Part shown: in pieces, positions 1-11,160 of the stretch
Position numbering within the stretch: position 1 is the stretch's first letter
Layout of the letters: every line of letters starts with the position of its first letter
Program-made: the position numbers and the translations under genes
The notes under the pieces: generated by a model
What the model was told of the DNA's origin: nothing
Seen by the model: only the letters and a program-made list of their open reading frames with translations
Databases searched by the model: none
Assembly (NCBI RefSeq): GCF_039555335.1
Contig: NC_092628.1
Location: forward strand, 93,011,782 to 93,075,781
Length of the DNA stretch: 64,000 bases
Origin: Amphiura filiformis
Lineage: Eukaryota; Echinodermata; Ophiuroidea; Amphilepidida; Amphiuridae
Direction: 5' to 3'

Positions 1-354
1 TGTGGTGCCCGGCGAGGGCGCTACAGCACTACCTTGGCCGAACACAAACCTTAAGAGGGGCTCATGACCGCTTATTTATCACTCACGCAGAACCGCACGG
101 TCCAGCCGCTAAACAGACTCTGGCACGGTGGCTGGTCCAGGTGTTAGTGGACTCGAAGCGGCAAAAGACGCCGCCCCAAGGCCCACTCAACCAGATCTAT
201 CTCATCTTCGTGGGCCTACCATAGGGGGGTCCCCATAGAAGAGATTTGTCAGGCTGTGTCTTGGAAGAACCCGTCGTCCTTTTCCACGGTTTACTACAAA
301 AACGTAAACCAACGACCAGGCGATAAGTTCTCCAGGGCTATTCTGCGGAGATAA
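1..354 (+). mobile_element. 3' end of a DIRS-like tyrosine recombinase gene, frameshifted
   Basis: This is the C-terminal part of a tyrosine recombinase of the kind carried by DIRS-type retrotransposons, which integrate through a recombinase instead of an integrase. The first part reads from base 3. A second frame takes over near 180-200 and runs to a TAA at 352-354. In that frame I see a histidine-arginine motif (AHSTRS), then RGVPIEEICQAVSW, then a catalytic-tyrosine context (STVYYKN). This matches the conserved H-x-x-R and Tyr of the family. The frame change marks a dead copy, and the 5' part lies outside the window. A phage-type or Crypton recombinase is less likely because the spacing and the AHSTR motif are DIRS-like. 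This is by-eye recognition. Confidence 0.6.
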
Positions 355-983
355 TATGGTGGTTGGGTATCAGGTGTTTTATGGACAATCAGAATTCCAA
401 CATGGTAAGAACCAGTGTTTCTATTCTTAACCACTGAACTTTCAGTTCAGGGTTTTTGTCTGTTCACGTAGTCTTTCTGTTTCCGGCCGTGAGGGGGAAA
501 TAGTTTGACCTCGCGATTACCATGCTACCCACTCTCCCGATCCTTATCAGATGCTGGCCAATCTTGTACCTCCATCCGTCGGTTACTTGCTAGATCGATC
601 TTTCAGATGTTGATGCAAGAAGTATCTTAATCAACATCGAAGCGGTAAGATCGACCGGTGTACTGAGTCTAGTCCCAAACAAAAATGTTTGGTAGACTCA
701 TAACCGTCGATCTTACCTTTCCGATGTTGATTATCCCGACCCCGCCGCCTACAAGTTTGGCCGGTAGGGGCTGCCCAAGTCGGATAAGGGATGATTATCG
801 TGTGACGTCACCGAATGGGTGAGTCCACTCGGGGATCGGGGTTTTTGTTATTTATTCATTTATGTGGGACAAAATGACTATTGGTTTTTTCCGCATCTCG
901 GGATCGATGCAAGAAGTATCTTAATCAACATCGGAAAGGTAAGATCGCACCGGTTATGAGTCTACCAAACATTTTGTTTGGGA
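355..983. repeat. Non-coding tail with a hairpin (631-730) and a third direct copy (906-982)
   Basis: No gene is seen here. Bases 631-681 and 685-730 are inverted copies of each other (TCAACATCGAAGCGGTAAG against CTTACCTTTCCGATGTTGA), with the centre at the CAAACAAAAATGTTTG stretch. A direct copy of the left arm with its leader GATGCAAGAAGTATCTTAAT recurs at 906-982. DIRS elements end in inverted repeats plus an internal complementary region, so this may be the terminal apparatus of the recombinase-bearing element just upstream. That link is inference. Confidence 0.55.
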
Positions 984-1640
984 CTAATCTTGCTGCACTT
1001 TGACTGATGTCATATGAGGCGTTCCTAATAACATATAATTTGTTTTGCTTGCATTTACTGATAACTTGTTTGCTCTAAACCAATTGCTTACTTCTTTCAA
1101 TTCAGCATTCACAACATTTGTTTGATTCTCAATATTTTCATGCGAGTAAAGGATAGTGGTATCATCAGCAAATAGTATAAAATCCAGAATATTAGAGGTA
1201 CTAGTGATATCATTAACATATAATATAAAAAATAGTGGACCTAATATTGATCCTTGCGAACACCACATACAATATCTTTAAGTTGTGAGTCACACGTGTT
1301 GTAGGATACATATTGCTTTCTATTACTTAGATAATTTGTAAACCATTCCAATACCACACCACGAAATCCATAATGCTCTAATTTATGAAGAAGTATTTTG
1401 TGGTCAATTGTATCAAACGCTTTTGATAAGTCTAAGAAAATTCCAATAGTTGCTTTATTTTTGTCCACTGCTGTATTAATTTTATCCACCAGCTGTAATA
1501 TAGCCATATAGGTAGAGTGGTTGGAACGAAATCCAAATTGTTTGTCATTAAGGATTTCGTGAGTATCTATGTAGTTAACACATTTATCAAATACAAGTCT
1601 TTCTAAAATCTTTGAAAAACATGGTAAAAGTACATGTTCC
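984..1640 (-). mobile_element. LINE reverse transcriptase fragment (CR1/Jockey-like), frameshifted
   Basis: Reading on the minus strand from about 1640 downward, this fragment shows successive reverse-transcriptase blocks: a KILERLVFDKC segment, FLDLSKAFDTIDHKIL (catalytic Asp block A), a PQGSILGPLFFILYVND-like block, and FADDTTILY (catalytic F-A-D-D block C). A one-base deletion near 1265 destroys the proline of the GVPQGS block and breaks the frame. Both ends are truncated, with no endonuclease and no 3' tail. The motifs indicate a non-LTR retrotransposon of the CR1/Jockey group. The exact clade cannot be fixed by eye. Confidence 0.75.
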
Positions 1641-2096
1641 TGAATCCTGCATCTTCTTCTTGAGTATGGTTTCCATTATCTTGCATGGTATACACGTGAG
1701 GCTCACTGGCCGGTAATTTCCTGCATTCTTTTTGGATCCTTTCTTGAAAATGGGAGTCACTCTGGCAGTCTTCCATTCTTTGGGCAAACTTCCTGAATCC
1801 AGTGATTTCCTGAAGATTAAGTACAGTGGCAATGAAAGTTCTTCACTACATTCCTTCAACACTTTTGGGTGAATACTATCTGGTCCCGGACTCTTGTCAG
1901 GCTTTAGTTTGTCTAATTCTTTCTTTACATCCTCTTGTGTAAATACTACATCATCTACCTCCTCATCCATCACAGACTCTAACTCCGGTGCTTCTCCAGT
2001 GGGTTCTTGTGTGAAAACAGACTGGAAGAATTTACTTAATACTTCCGCTGTACGAATAATTCCGCGTGAATTGAGACATCGGAGCAGGTCAAACAC
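1641..2096 (-). mobile_element. Second LINE reverse transcriptase fragment, N-terminal RT part
   Basis: This minus-strand piece encodes the front of a reverse-transcriptase domain: a KKELDKLKPDKSPGPDSIHP block, LPKEWKTARVTPIFKKG, and NYRPVSLTCIPCKIMETIL. These are canonical RT blocks that precede the catalytic aspartates. It is fused to the neighbouring fragment at ~1640 in the same orientation, and the homologous PVSL..-KI.E.-like block is present on both sides of the joint. The two pieces therefore come from different LINE copies or families. The 5' end is truncated at ~2096. Confidence 0.7.
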
Positions 2097-2103
2097 AGAG
2101 GAC

Positions 2104-2750
2104 TAGCCTACATCCCGTATCCTACTATCACTCAAACAAGCAAATCTCTTCACGAATTCACTCACATTGCGCGTTGCGATCCTACATCATCAGTTGAAAC
2201 AAACATCTAAGTTTCCAAAAACAACTTTGTCATTCCTCAAAACTACAAGTAACTTCATTAATGAAAAATTGAAATCCTACTACATGTATTACCCGTTATT
2301 GAAAATTTTGTTCGATTTATGTCAACCAAAAGAACGCACGAGTCGAGTTCAGTTGACCAAGATGGTATCTCCTGCCTCCTGGTCACCTCAGATATGACGT
2401 CAGTATCACAATCGGTGGATCGGATTGGTTGAAATCAACGCCACGTTTTTGACCTTACAGGGTCAGAGATATGCATATTCATGTATGAAAACAGCGATGC
2501 GGATCTAGTATCATCACCGGGACTGAGAAATGTGACATTTTCGATGTTTGTACCGGGGAATTTCAGACACGGAGACTCCGTGGAGATTTCTAAAATTCGT
2601 CCAAAAGGTAACCAAAGGGTTGGGGATCGCATTTTTAACTATCACTAAATGTTTCGGAATTGAGGTCGGCTAAAAAGTAGACCGTTTCGGGGACTGTAAT
2701 TGGTGTAGATGTCACATTTTGAACAAGTGTTTATCCTTACTAGACTATGA
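2104..2750 (+). repeat. Unknown ~650-bp element X, left copy
   Basis: This stretch is repeated in reverse orientation at 3225-3866. Matching landmarks are TAGCCTAC with CGTATCCTACTATC at the outer end, CACGAATTCACTCAC, the CATTAATGAA region, GTTTGTACCGGG, CACGGAGA, and GGGATCGCATTTTTAACT near the inner end. Similarity is interrupted by substitutions and indels, so the copies are not very recent. No long open frame with a recognisable product is present. Confidence 0.7.
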
Positions 2751-2960
2751 GTATGAATGTAGGTATAAAGGCAAAATCAAATTTTTCATCAAATCACATC
2801 ATTTTATATACCAAATTAAAGCCCTTGAGCAAGGAAAGCCAAAACTAAAAACCGTTTTGTCATAGCGCTTTCCATTGCAAAGTTACATCTTGTGAAGTGA
2901 CAGATTCATTGAATTTCATCAAAATTCAAATTCATAAATCATAAATAATTTCAGCCAACA

Positions 2961-3141
2961 TTTAAAAAGGGCATTTCGTGATCCACAGCATCATCCCTCC
3001 ACTTTTCTCAAAAAAAAGTTGAGATTTTTATATCACTGCCAATGCCACTGTACTGGAAACTTCTGGTTACATATGTTTATTTACAAAAAAATTCTTGCAG
3101 ATTAATTCGTTTAGCAAAGATATTGTGAAATTTTAATTTAG
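2961..3141 (+). mobile_element. Left part of a MITE interrupted by element X
   Basis: This segment starts with GGGCATTTCGTGATCCACAG and matches the intact copy at 58745-59095 through the AAAAAGTTGAGATTTTTATA and CTTGCAGATTAATTCGTTT stretches. Its other end, with ATGCTAGGATCACGAAAT and CTCCTTTAAA, lies at 3933-3969. The intervening ~790 bases include the right copy of element X, which indicates a nested insertion. Confidence 0.7.
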
Positions 3142-3224
3142 TTACTTCTGGTTATGTGTGGCTCACGCATGCAATACTTCAAGCGAGTCTCTTCCGCAAC
3201 TATAAAGTAATAATCATTTTGTAC

Positions 3225-3866
3225 TCTGTTCAAAATGTGATGTATGTACACCAAATACAGGCCCCAAAATGGTCTACTTTTAGCGACCCTTAACTCCGAA
3301 ACAAGTTAAAAATGCGATCCCAACCCTTTGCTTACCTTTGGATGAATTTGTAGCAATCTCCGTGTCGAAAAATGCCTGGTACTTGCCCGGTACAAACATG
3401 GAAATGGCCACATTGCTTCAGTCCTGTTAATGAATATTTCTTCCGTACTCCAATGGTTCCAACTGGGCTCCAACGCGGGCGTCACGATGATAGTCTCCTA
3501 CATAACCAGATTGTGTCGGTCTGATGCTCGTTGTTCCTAATAACAAATCTGTGATAGCCACATAATAAAGTCTGGCCTGCGACAAATTTTATACACACGC
3601 GATGACGTATCAGCCAATCGGAAGCCTCGTTAGAGCCGCCATTTTGACACATGCATTCTGCTCATGAGAAAAATTTTCGATAACGGGTCATACTGGGATT
3701 TCAATTTTTTATTAATGAAGTTACATGTTGTTTTGAGGAATAACACGGGATGTTTTTTGAGTTTTATTTCAACTAGTGGTGTAGAAAGGCGGTAGAAAGG
3801 TGAGTGAATTCGTGATGAGGTTTTCTTGTTTCAACGATCCGATAGTAGGATACGAGAGGTAGGCTA
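3225..3866 (-). repeat. Unknown ~650-bp element X, inverted right copy
   Basis: This is the reverse complement of 2104-2750, sharing the CGTATCCTACTATC end and the GGGATCGCATTTTTAACT block. It sits between the two halves of a MITE (2961-3141 and 3933-3969), so it most likely inserted into that MITE independently of the left copy. No protein is recognised. Confidence 0.7.
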
Positions 3867-3932
3867 AAAAGGTCTTACACATCATCTAGAAATGCTTCAT
3901 TCGCTGGTATCATTTCAGGCGGTCTTGGTATA

Positions 3933-3969
3933 AAAAGGGAATGCTAGGATCACGAAATACTCCTTTAAA
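3933..3969 (+). mobile_element. Right end of the interrupted MITE
   Basis: This short piece reads ATGCTAGGATCACGAAAT then ACTCCTTTAAA. It matches the right terminus of the intact copy at 59050-59095 and is the inverted counterpart of the GGGCATTTCGTGATCC left end at 2961. Confidence 0.6.
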
Positions 3970-4753
3970 TGCATCAATTGCAAAACAAAACAGCATACAC
4001 GTATAGTCTCATGATAGAGCAGCTTTATGGAACTGCTATTAAATACCCTCTAAAATTCCATGTGCGATTATTTCATCACAAAAATAAATTTATATATTTG
4101 GGTCAAGTGAAGTATTGTTCGAGAAGACTAGCCAAGAATTTGCTCACCGATAGCTTCACATTCTAGGCTAGAGACCAGTTACCATTGCATTCAAAATCGA
4201 GTTGGATTCGCTGAAGCATGACACCATGTAAAGCAATGGAAGTTCAGAAGTAAACACAGCCGATCACGACAGGCGAATGCATCAAAAATGTTGCTAAAAT
4301 TACATTTCAGCAAAATTTTAGACTGTCCAAAATAGGCAAATAACTTTTATCCAAATTTCAACATTAACAGAAAAAATAACCGCCGGTGCAAAAAATTGCC
4401 CCGCTGTCCGACCAAAAAACGATAGCAAAGCACTAACACGTACGTGTTAACTTGCGTTCACGTATGCACTCAGGAAAAGTGTGGATTATTCATCACCGAT
4501 TAACAACACTTGGCTCCTGTACAAAGGTAGGAAGAGTTGTTGAACAAAATATCAAATTACAATTTGACTTGGTAATAAAAATATGGTAAAAAAAATAATT
4601 ATGTTTAAAAATAAATGATGACATAAAATAGGGTTGCCATTGGAGGTTAGAACTGGAAATGGGTACGTTTATTAACATTAAAATTGGAACAGTGATCAAC
4701 ATTGTTTTGGGGCCATCATTATGCACTAAATACTTGTTTTATTCTTTGAACAG
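3970..4753. other. Gene-free stretch before EXOSC1 exon 2
   Basis: No gene or clear repeat is recognised here. The short first coding exon expected for EXOSC1 (about ten residues, ending in a Cys-x-Pro-Gly context and a GT donor) could not be placed in this stretch. The stretch therefore probably holds part of intron 1 and possibly the promoter. Confidence 0.4.
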
Positions 4754-5718
4754 GGGAGCGACTAGGAAGCACAAGTGACTATCATGCAGGACCAGGTACA
4801 TATTGCAAACAGGGATTTGTCTACTCAAGTTTAGCTGGTTTCAAGCATGTGCAGGAGACTGCTAAAGATGAGGTAAGAACAGGTGATTGGTAGGCCTAAT
4901 GGAAGGACAAAGATAGATCTAAAAGAAGATAGACTAAATTGATATGAACAATAAGGATGTGCATGGACTGTCCCTGTTTACTCCATTATACCGACTGTCA
5001 ATATTTCATTTGTAAAATGCAGACTATTTTGTAATGATGTCCTCTTGCTCTTGTACCCCCTGTCCATATAACAATATTTTGAACCTTTTACATAACAGAA
5101 AAAGCTTGATTATTCTCCTCTTGTACCCCTGTCCATATAACAATATTTTTAACCTTTTACATATTAAACAGAAAAAGCTTGATTATTCTCCTTATTAGAT
5201 TGGATGTTTGATTTATTTGGGTTCATTTTAAAAACATAAAATCATGGCAATAATAACTCCAAAGAGAACACAACTTGTAATACACATTCTGTGACTGAAA
5301 AACATACTTTATTGCTTTACCTCTGTTGTATGGGTCCAAATTAAATGGGACATATCTGACAGTAAAAGCTAACATTTTATGGAATAGAAATATTAATCTA
5401 TATTTTATAGAAATGTTATAATATGACCTTTAAGTAATAAAGAACATAATGATTTAAACTTTGTCAACATTGTTCTCATTTTACTTGAGAGGGTCACATT
5501 GTCAAATTTGTCATTTGAAGTAATTTAACAACTATATATTCTATTCTATCAATTCAGCTCCCAAAAATGCAGATAGTGAGAGATGAACAGGAGACAATAG
5601 TACCACAGGTTGGGTTAGTGGTAACCACCAAAGTAAGTACTGCCTATAATTGCTTGCTTGATAAAAAACTCACTTACTCAATCACCCACCCAACTCACAT
5701 ATCTCACTTCTCACTCAC

Positions 5719-5761
<43 letters not shown>

Positions 5762-8700
5762 CTCAATCGAAAGGTTTTGAAGTTGGCCATCTACACTGAG
5801 TAGACGTGCCTCCCACACCCACATACCTTATATCCAGCCCTAGAATTAATAATAACTTTTCTTCAAGTTGGTGTGCAATTCCTTTTCATTAGGTAGAATT
5901 TTAAAAGTAGGTTTAAAAGTGGTTGAGGTCAAGATTATCATGAATATCTGTAAAATGCTATACAATTACCCTATTTTGTCTGCCATTTTGATGAATTCAA
6001 TTGTGACAGCACTACACAACATGCATCACAAAAATGATTGAAAGTTTTTTATAATATGCAGTGTGTCACCACATTATAATCACATTATCAAGAACCACAG
6101 CTACTCTCAGGTAAAATGAATGATCAATTGTTACATTTTCATAAACTCTTGAACCATGTAGCCAATGTATAAACCTTGTCTATTTCATTCTACGTGCACA
6201 TGCTTTGAGAAATGTTTGTGCCATGTAGGATCATCAGAAGTGGATGCATTTATTTGCTTGCAGTTTTTGACATTTTTAGGGAATATTTTGTTATAAAAAT
6301 AGCAAAAAAAAAAGCACTATGTTTTTCTTGTTTGTGATTTTAAAAACTGCTCCCACTACACCCTTCGAGGCTTGTACTTTAGATGCATCAACATCTGAGC
6401 CTGTTTGCATCATTTTGTCTAATTTACTTTCAATATGTACATGTTTATACGCAGTTATCAACCTAAAAATATTGATCACTTTTTGCCACCTGCAAAACCC
6501 TTGGAAAACAAACAGCAGTGATTAGTTTTACTCTCTCAATTTCTTTACAGGTAGTGAATGTAAACCCCAGATTTTGTCGTTGTGCCATACTCAGTGTGGA
6601 AGGCAAACCACTGAGACAGAGTTTTAGAGGCCAGATTAGACGAGAAGATATCAGAGCCACAGAAAAGGATAGAGTAGAAATGTATAAGTGTGTCAGACCT
6701 GGAGATGTTGTCCTCGCTAAAGTTGTATCCTTTTCAGATTTGTCCTTTTTATTCCTCTGACTTGTATTTATTTTGTAAATTATACTTACATGTACATTTA
6801 TAGCACTTTTAAAAAGTAAGGGGATTTTTATGTGTAATTTCAAACAAGTTTCCATATATATGTCATCTTGTCTCCAAAAATAGCAGGATGTTCGGCATGT
6901 ATTGAAGTGCTTTATCTTTCTATACACTTCTAGTGCCCGTTTCTATTCATCGTTATGTATTCTTCTCCCGTGCATTATTTTCGCGAACTACCCTTCACAG
7001 CCCAAATTATATAAACCTGCACGCTAAACAATGCATTATCTAAAACCTGCACGCTAAACAATAGATTCTAGATAATACGTGCACGCTCAAATACTAGAAA
7101 TACTACTTTCACATAACCATAAAGTAGAGTTAGGTGGCGCTTTAGACACAGAGATCACATAACTATATAATTGTCTGTTCGATATATATACCAACAAAAA
7201 ATACGAATATACATTCTGTGGTGTTAAAATGGTATAGTTACAAACGGTGTTCTATAATAGTGTACAATTACGAATAAGGTGCAACTCGCTAGACTTGAGT
7301 CCAGTCCTCGTTTACGGAGTTTAGGATTAGGGTTTAGGGTTGGGATAGGGCAGTCTTGTAATAAGACTAGTAGAGTTGCACCCTTGCAAATATCATTGTC
7401 ATAAATTATGATTAATGACCTCAAATAAATCAAACATCAAATGAGAATAATCGAGCTTCTATTAATTAAAAGGGCCACAAACAGGTGGATCATAATTATA
7501 CAAGATGACACCATTGCAAAATATTCAGCATTTTACAAATGAAATACATGTAGGCCTATATCTAAAATAACAAAGCCGGGCCCGGGAAACACACACTAGC
7601 GCATAATATCATGATCATGCTTTATAATACCATAGGCCTTCAAACACATGTGTTTGAAGGCCTATGATAATACTGAACAAATTGTTAAATCTCAATGTCG
7701 TGTGTTTTAATATAAGTAGTTCAAATTATAGAGCTATAAAGTCCAGTTGATATTCACCGTAGTACTAGTCTGACATCTAAATCGATCGTTTCCAACTGGT
7801 TCAGTGCTCTCTGTGTTCGAAACCACGATATTAAATGATCACAACATAAAGTCAAGTCAATGCGTGAATAAGTTACCTAAGTATGACGATGGCTTAATCG
7901 ATACCATTGATTACAGGGATTGATTTTCTTTACCAGTTAAATGCTACGTAGCTGGTCAATGTCCTGACGGTGTTTTTAAAATGTAAGATATTTTCCCTAA
8001 TATTAAAACTAATATAATGAATGCAGCAATTAATATTGCCTATTGTTTTAATAGGCCTACACTCAAAAGTGTATGACGGATAATGTACTGTGCAAATGCA
8101 TTCGTCAAGATAATTGCACTTGCCATGGAGTTATTGCATTTAGCTTTTCGAGCCTATCGGCTCTCAAGCTAAATGCAATAACTCCACGGCGCGTGCGATT
8201 ATCTTGACGAATGCATTGCACTCAGTTCATTATCCTTATCATAAATGATCTCAAACAAGCAGTTTGTTAGACTGCTGCCCTCAGTCGTCAGCCGTCTGGA
8301 TTGACGACTGAGAAAAATTATGTGCAAAAAAAAGTGACAGATTTTGCAACAGGATTCCTGTGGCATATAGCATGCGCAGTTGTGTCCAAATTGACCTTTT
8401 GACTGAGTTTATTGTTTTTACAACTTCAGAGTGCGATCTCAGCGGCACGGTACAGCGATGCGGTACACAGGCGCTGCAAAGTTAGTCGCGCTATGGCGCA
8501 CAACCAAAGTCGCATTGAATATTTTTCAGAAGTCTGTCACGATATGGACGGTAAGATAATCAGTCGTCACTACGAAGCATAACATAGTACATGCGAAGTG
8601 TAGACGGCTGATTGGAATTAGTCTAGCAGTTTGTGTCAGCTTGATATTTTGAAAGGCAACACATGCTGCTGCTTGATTCCATTTGGTGTAGAAGGTATTT

Positions 8701-9761
8701 AAATGATATGATATACATTTTAATATACACATACCAATTTAGTTGTGTAATTCTTGCATGATGGTAATTTACAAAGAGTATGGATTTGATAACAAATTGA
8801 TTAACACTTTATCAGCCTTAACAATTGTGGATCATAGATGTCTCTAGGTGATGCTCAATCATACCTATTAACTACAGCAGAGAATGAACTGGGAGTTGTG
8901 CTTGCACAAAGTGAAGCAGGTAAGAACCAAACCAAAACTGTATCACTCTCATGAGCAGAGAACAATATACAGATGTTGCTGTGATATTGGCACACAGAGA
9001 GTGATCATGATAGACACTGGTTAATGGTTATCACTTTTATTATAATAGTAATTCTTTAATCATCCCTTGGTGCCAAGATGTCCATTAATGTAGGTGGATA
9101 GGGCCAGTTCAGATAAAGTTCTTAAGTTCAGATGTCACATGAATCTTACCTGTATAGTGTTACCATTTACACTAATTTACAGTGCACTTAGGACACTGCA
9201 GTTGCTCCCAAAGTGAGTCCGATGTGAGTGAATTACATGTTTAGCCAAAAGTGTCCTCACATTTTTTATTAGCTGCAATATGAATGTCATAACTGAACCC
9301 CCCCCCCCCCAAAAAAAAAACTATTTCCAATTCTTGATAGATATTTCAATATTGGGACTTTTAACAAGTAAAAAGAAGATTTGCATGACATGGGACTCGT
9401 ATTGTTATGTTTCAACAACATCTTACAGCACACAGGTTTATTTGGACCTCTCTGGCTAAAGATGCATTGGGTAGAACCGTAGAATCAAATTTATGACTTA
9501 TTTATTCTACTCATTTCATCAAACCTTTTTCTAATGCTACACCTAATAAACTGTTCTATGCTTTAATTGATACTGATAATTTTGTATGTTTCTTGTTTAC
9601 TTGTTCTTTCAGGTGTAAACATGGTACCAATTAGCTGGTGTGAAATGATCTGCCCTAAAACTCACCAGAAAGAATTTAGAAAAGTTGCCAAAGTTCAGTC
9701 GCAGTACATTCAGAAAGAGTTCAATAAAGTGCCATCAAAACATTCTCAGCATAGGACTTAG
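4754..9761 (+). CDS. EXOSC1: Exosome complex component CSL4 (EXOSC1), five visible coding exons
   Basis: This gene encodes the S1-domain cap subunit of the RNA exosome, which helps thread RNA into the 3'-5' exonuclease in the nucleus and cytoplasm. Exons lie at 4754-4872, 5558-5632, 6551-6724, 8838-8919 and 9613-9761 (TAG), all with AG/GT borders and matching phases. Together they give 199 codons after a missing short first exon. The first visible exon reads GERLGSTSDYHAGPGTYCKQ (N-terminal domain). The S1 domain runs from VGLVVTTK through FRGQIRREDIRATEKD, RPGDVVLAKV and SLGDAQSYLLTTAENELGVV. The C-terminal part has MVPISWCEMICPKTH and EFRKVAKVQ. Length and exon structure fit the ~195-residue family. 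One residue is missing in the DAQS-YLLTT stretch relative to the human protein as I remember it. Identification is strong. Confidence 0.95.
5712..5768. repeat. (AATC)n microsatellite in EXOSC1 intron
   Basis: About ten perfect AATC units occupy 5721-5760, with imperfect ACTC/AATC units on both sides. It lies just after the second visible EXOSC1 coding exon. Confidence 0.95.
7631..7666. repeat. Perfect 36-bp palindrome
   Basis: CATAGGCCTTCAAACACA is followed at once by its exact reverse complement, with no spacer. It lies in an EXOSC1 intron and may be a tiny fold-back transposon remnant. Confidence 0.95.
8077..8236. mobile_element. Fold-back (MITE-like) element, ~70-bp arms
   Basis: The left arm starts GGATAATGTACTG and contains GCATTCGTCAAGATAAT and GGAGTTATTGCATTTAGCTT. 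The right arm is its reverse complement with few mismatches, ending CAGTTCATTATCC. The ~20-base loop contains GAGCCTATCGGCTC, itself palindromic. It has no coding capacity. Confidence 0.85.
8280..8312. repeat. Small hairpin
   Basis: CTCAGTCGTCA and TGACGACTGAG form an 11-bp perfect stem around an 11-base loop. It lies in an EXOSC1 intron with unknown role. Confidence 0.8.
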
Positions 9762-10439
9762 CAGTGATGATACACTAGTTACTTTTATACATACTTTGGG
9801 CCTGTGCACAGGGTGAACAGGGCCATCTTATTCTAGATCACAATGTGCTGTGGATTATATGGATATCAGTATCTGTTCACTTCTTCTTCGGCTGCAGCTG
9901 GCTTGGTGCATATTATGCATACATTTGTGATTGTGAATATCATAATCCTCTAGGTAAAATAGTTTACTACTATATGAAGCTTCAAGCATATGCATCAAGG
10001 ACTCTATAGTCGCCTTACCAAGGTCTGCGTATAAGTCTCATTTAACAGGCAAATATGCACACACACACTAAAAAAACGGTAGCAGAACAATATTTGTATT
10101 GATCATTTTTAGTTTCTTCACCTATGAGAGAGGGCTGAAGGACATTTAGACATGGCACAGTCAAACTCTAGCTAGCCTAATCTATGTTGGACAAAGGATC
10201 ATTAAGATGAAAACAGCAATCAATTGATTCTGGGTATTTTAGCATAGTATTAAAGGTTTACGCTAAAAAATCAATGTTATGTCTCAAAGCCCCCATGTGC
10301 GTATGTTTTCCTTAGCATCATAGCATGTCTATTTTAGGGCAAATTCAATTCATTTTTTATTTCTTTTTTTAGTTTGTTGCTGTAAAATATTTTAAGAAAA
10401 TTGGTTTAGGTATAAAACAATTAATATTTTTACTTGTGT

Positions 10440-10445
10440 AATAAA
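10440..10445 (+). terminator. Candidate polyadenylation signal of EXOSC1
   Basis: An AATAAA hexamer lies ~680 bases after the EXOSC1 stop codon. It is a plausible 3' end but cannot be proved without transcripts. Confidence 0.35.
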
Positions 10446-10794
10446 CCACAATTTTATGCTGGACGGTGTACTTTTGAATACTTAAAAAACTTTCAGTTTA
10501 CACTTTTTACCCATTCTAAAATAGCGAATGCCATGAGTAAATGGAATTGAAGTCAGTATCACAATAAAGGAAGCACACCATACCATGTGACAAATAATTG
10601 TTTCTATTTTGCATTGTTTATTGTGATAATTTTCTTGAGTTGGTGCCATTAAATGAGGTACAGATTGTGCACGAATCAAACTATTTATTGTGGTATAGGC
10701 AGCAGAAATGAACTGTCTTTTACAATTTTGTTCTTATTTCTTCAGCATTTCACATTACACTGATTGCTTGGAGCACAAAATAGTGAAGTTCTTT

Positions 10795-11160
10795 GTTTAA
10801 AGCCATAATGTATGATTTTCCTCAAATTTTAATTTTGCTATACTTTACCCAAAATTCTGAAATATTACTCCTATTAGTAATAACTGCTGGAAAGGGTTTC
10901 TGTTCATTTAAGCTTAAATATAGCAAGATGAAAGAAACCCAATTGGCTATTTTGACCATTTAACATGAAGTTCTATAATTATGACGTTATGTCAAAATTG
11001 CTCTGTTGACCTACACATACAACAAATTAAGCTGATTCCATTTAGGTGCATGCCGGGACATGACTGTGTAAACATTACAAATTAGCTGAAAAATCGGGTT
11101 TGAACAAAATTAATCAATTTTATATTATAAGATTAATACATTATGGCTTAGATCTTAAGA
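10795..11160 (+). repeat. Dispersed repeat, copy 1 (copy 2 at 48165-48512)
   Basis: Shared landmarks with the second copy are ATTAGTAATAACTGC, GGCCATTTAACAT-like and CAGTTCTAT-like blocks, GCTCTGTTGACCTAC, GATTCCATTTAGGTGCA and the ATTATAAGAT end. The two copies are tens of kilobases apart and diverged. No terminal repeats or product are identified. Confidence 0.75.

Larger units (their letters stand above)
6725..8837. other. EXOSC1 intron with fold-back sequences
   Basis: This 2.1-kb intron contains no exon. It holds a short telomere-like run (TTAGGGTTTAGGGTTGGG, about 7327-7347), a perfect palindrome (7631-7666), a long fold-back (8077-8236) and a small hairpin (8280-8312). No transposase is visible. 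Confidence 0.6.

Noticed and set aside
5567..5803. Frame with (NQSI)n repeats after the second visible EXOSC1 exon
   Set aside because: It is read-through of an EXOSC1 exon into an intron containing an AATC microsatellite; a GTAAGT donor ends the exon at 5632.
6463..6927. 154-codon minus-strand open frame
   Set aside because: It is the antisense shadow of the EXOSC1 S1-domain exon at 6551-6724 plus intron.
7322..7347. TTAGGG-like run as a true telomere
   Set aside because: Only three or four degenerate units, inside an intron; interstitial chance or repair product.
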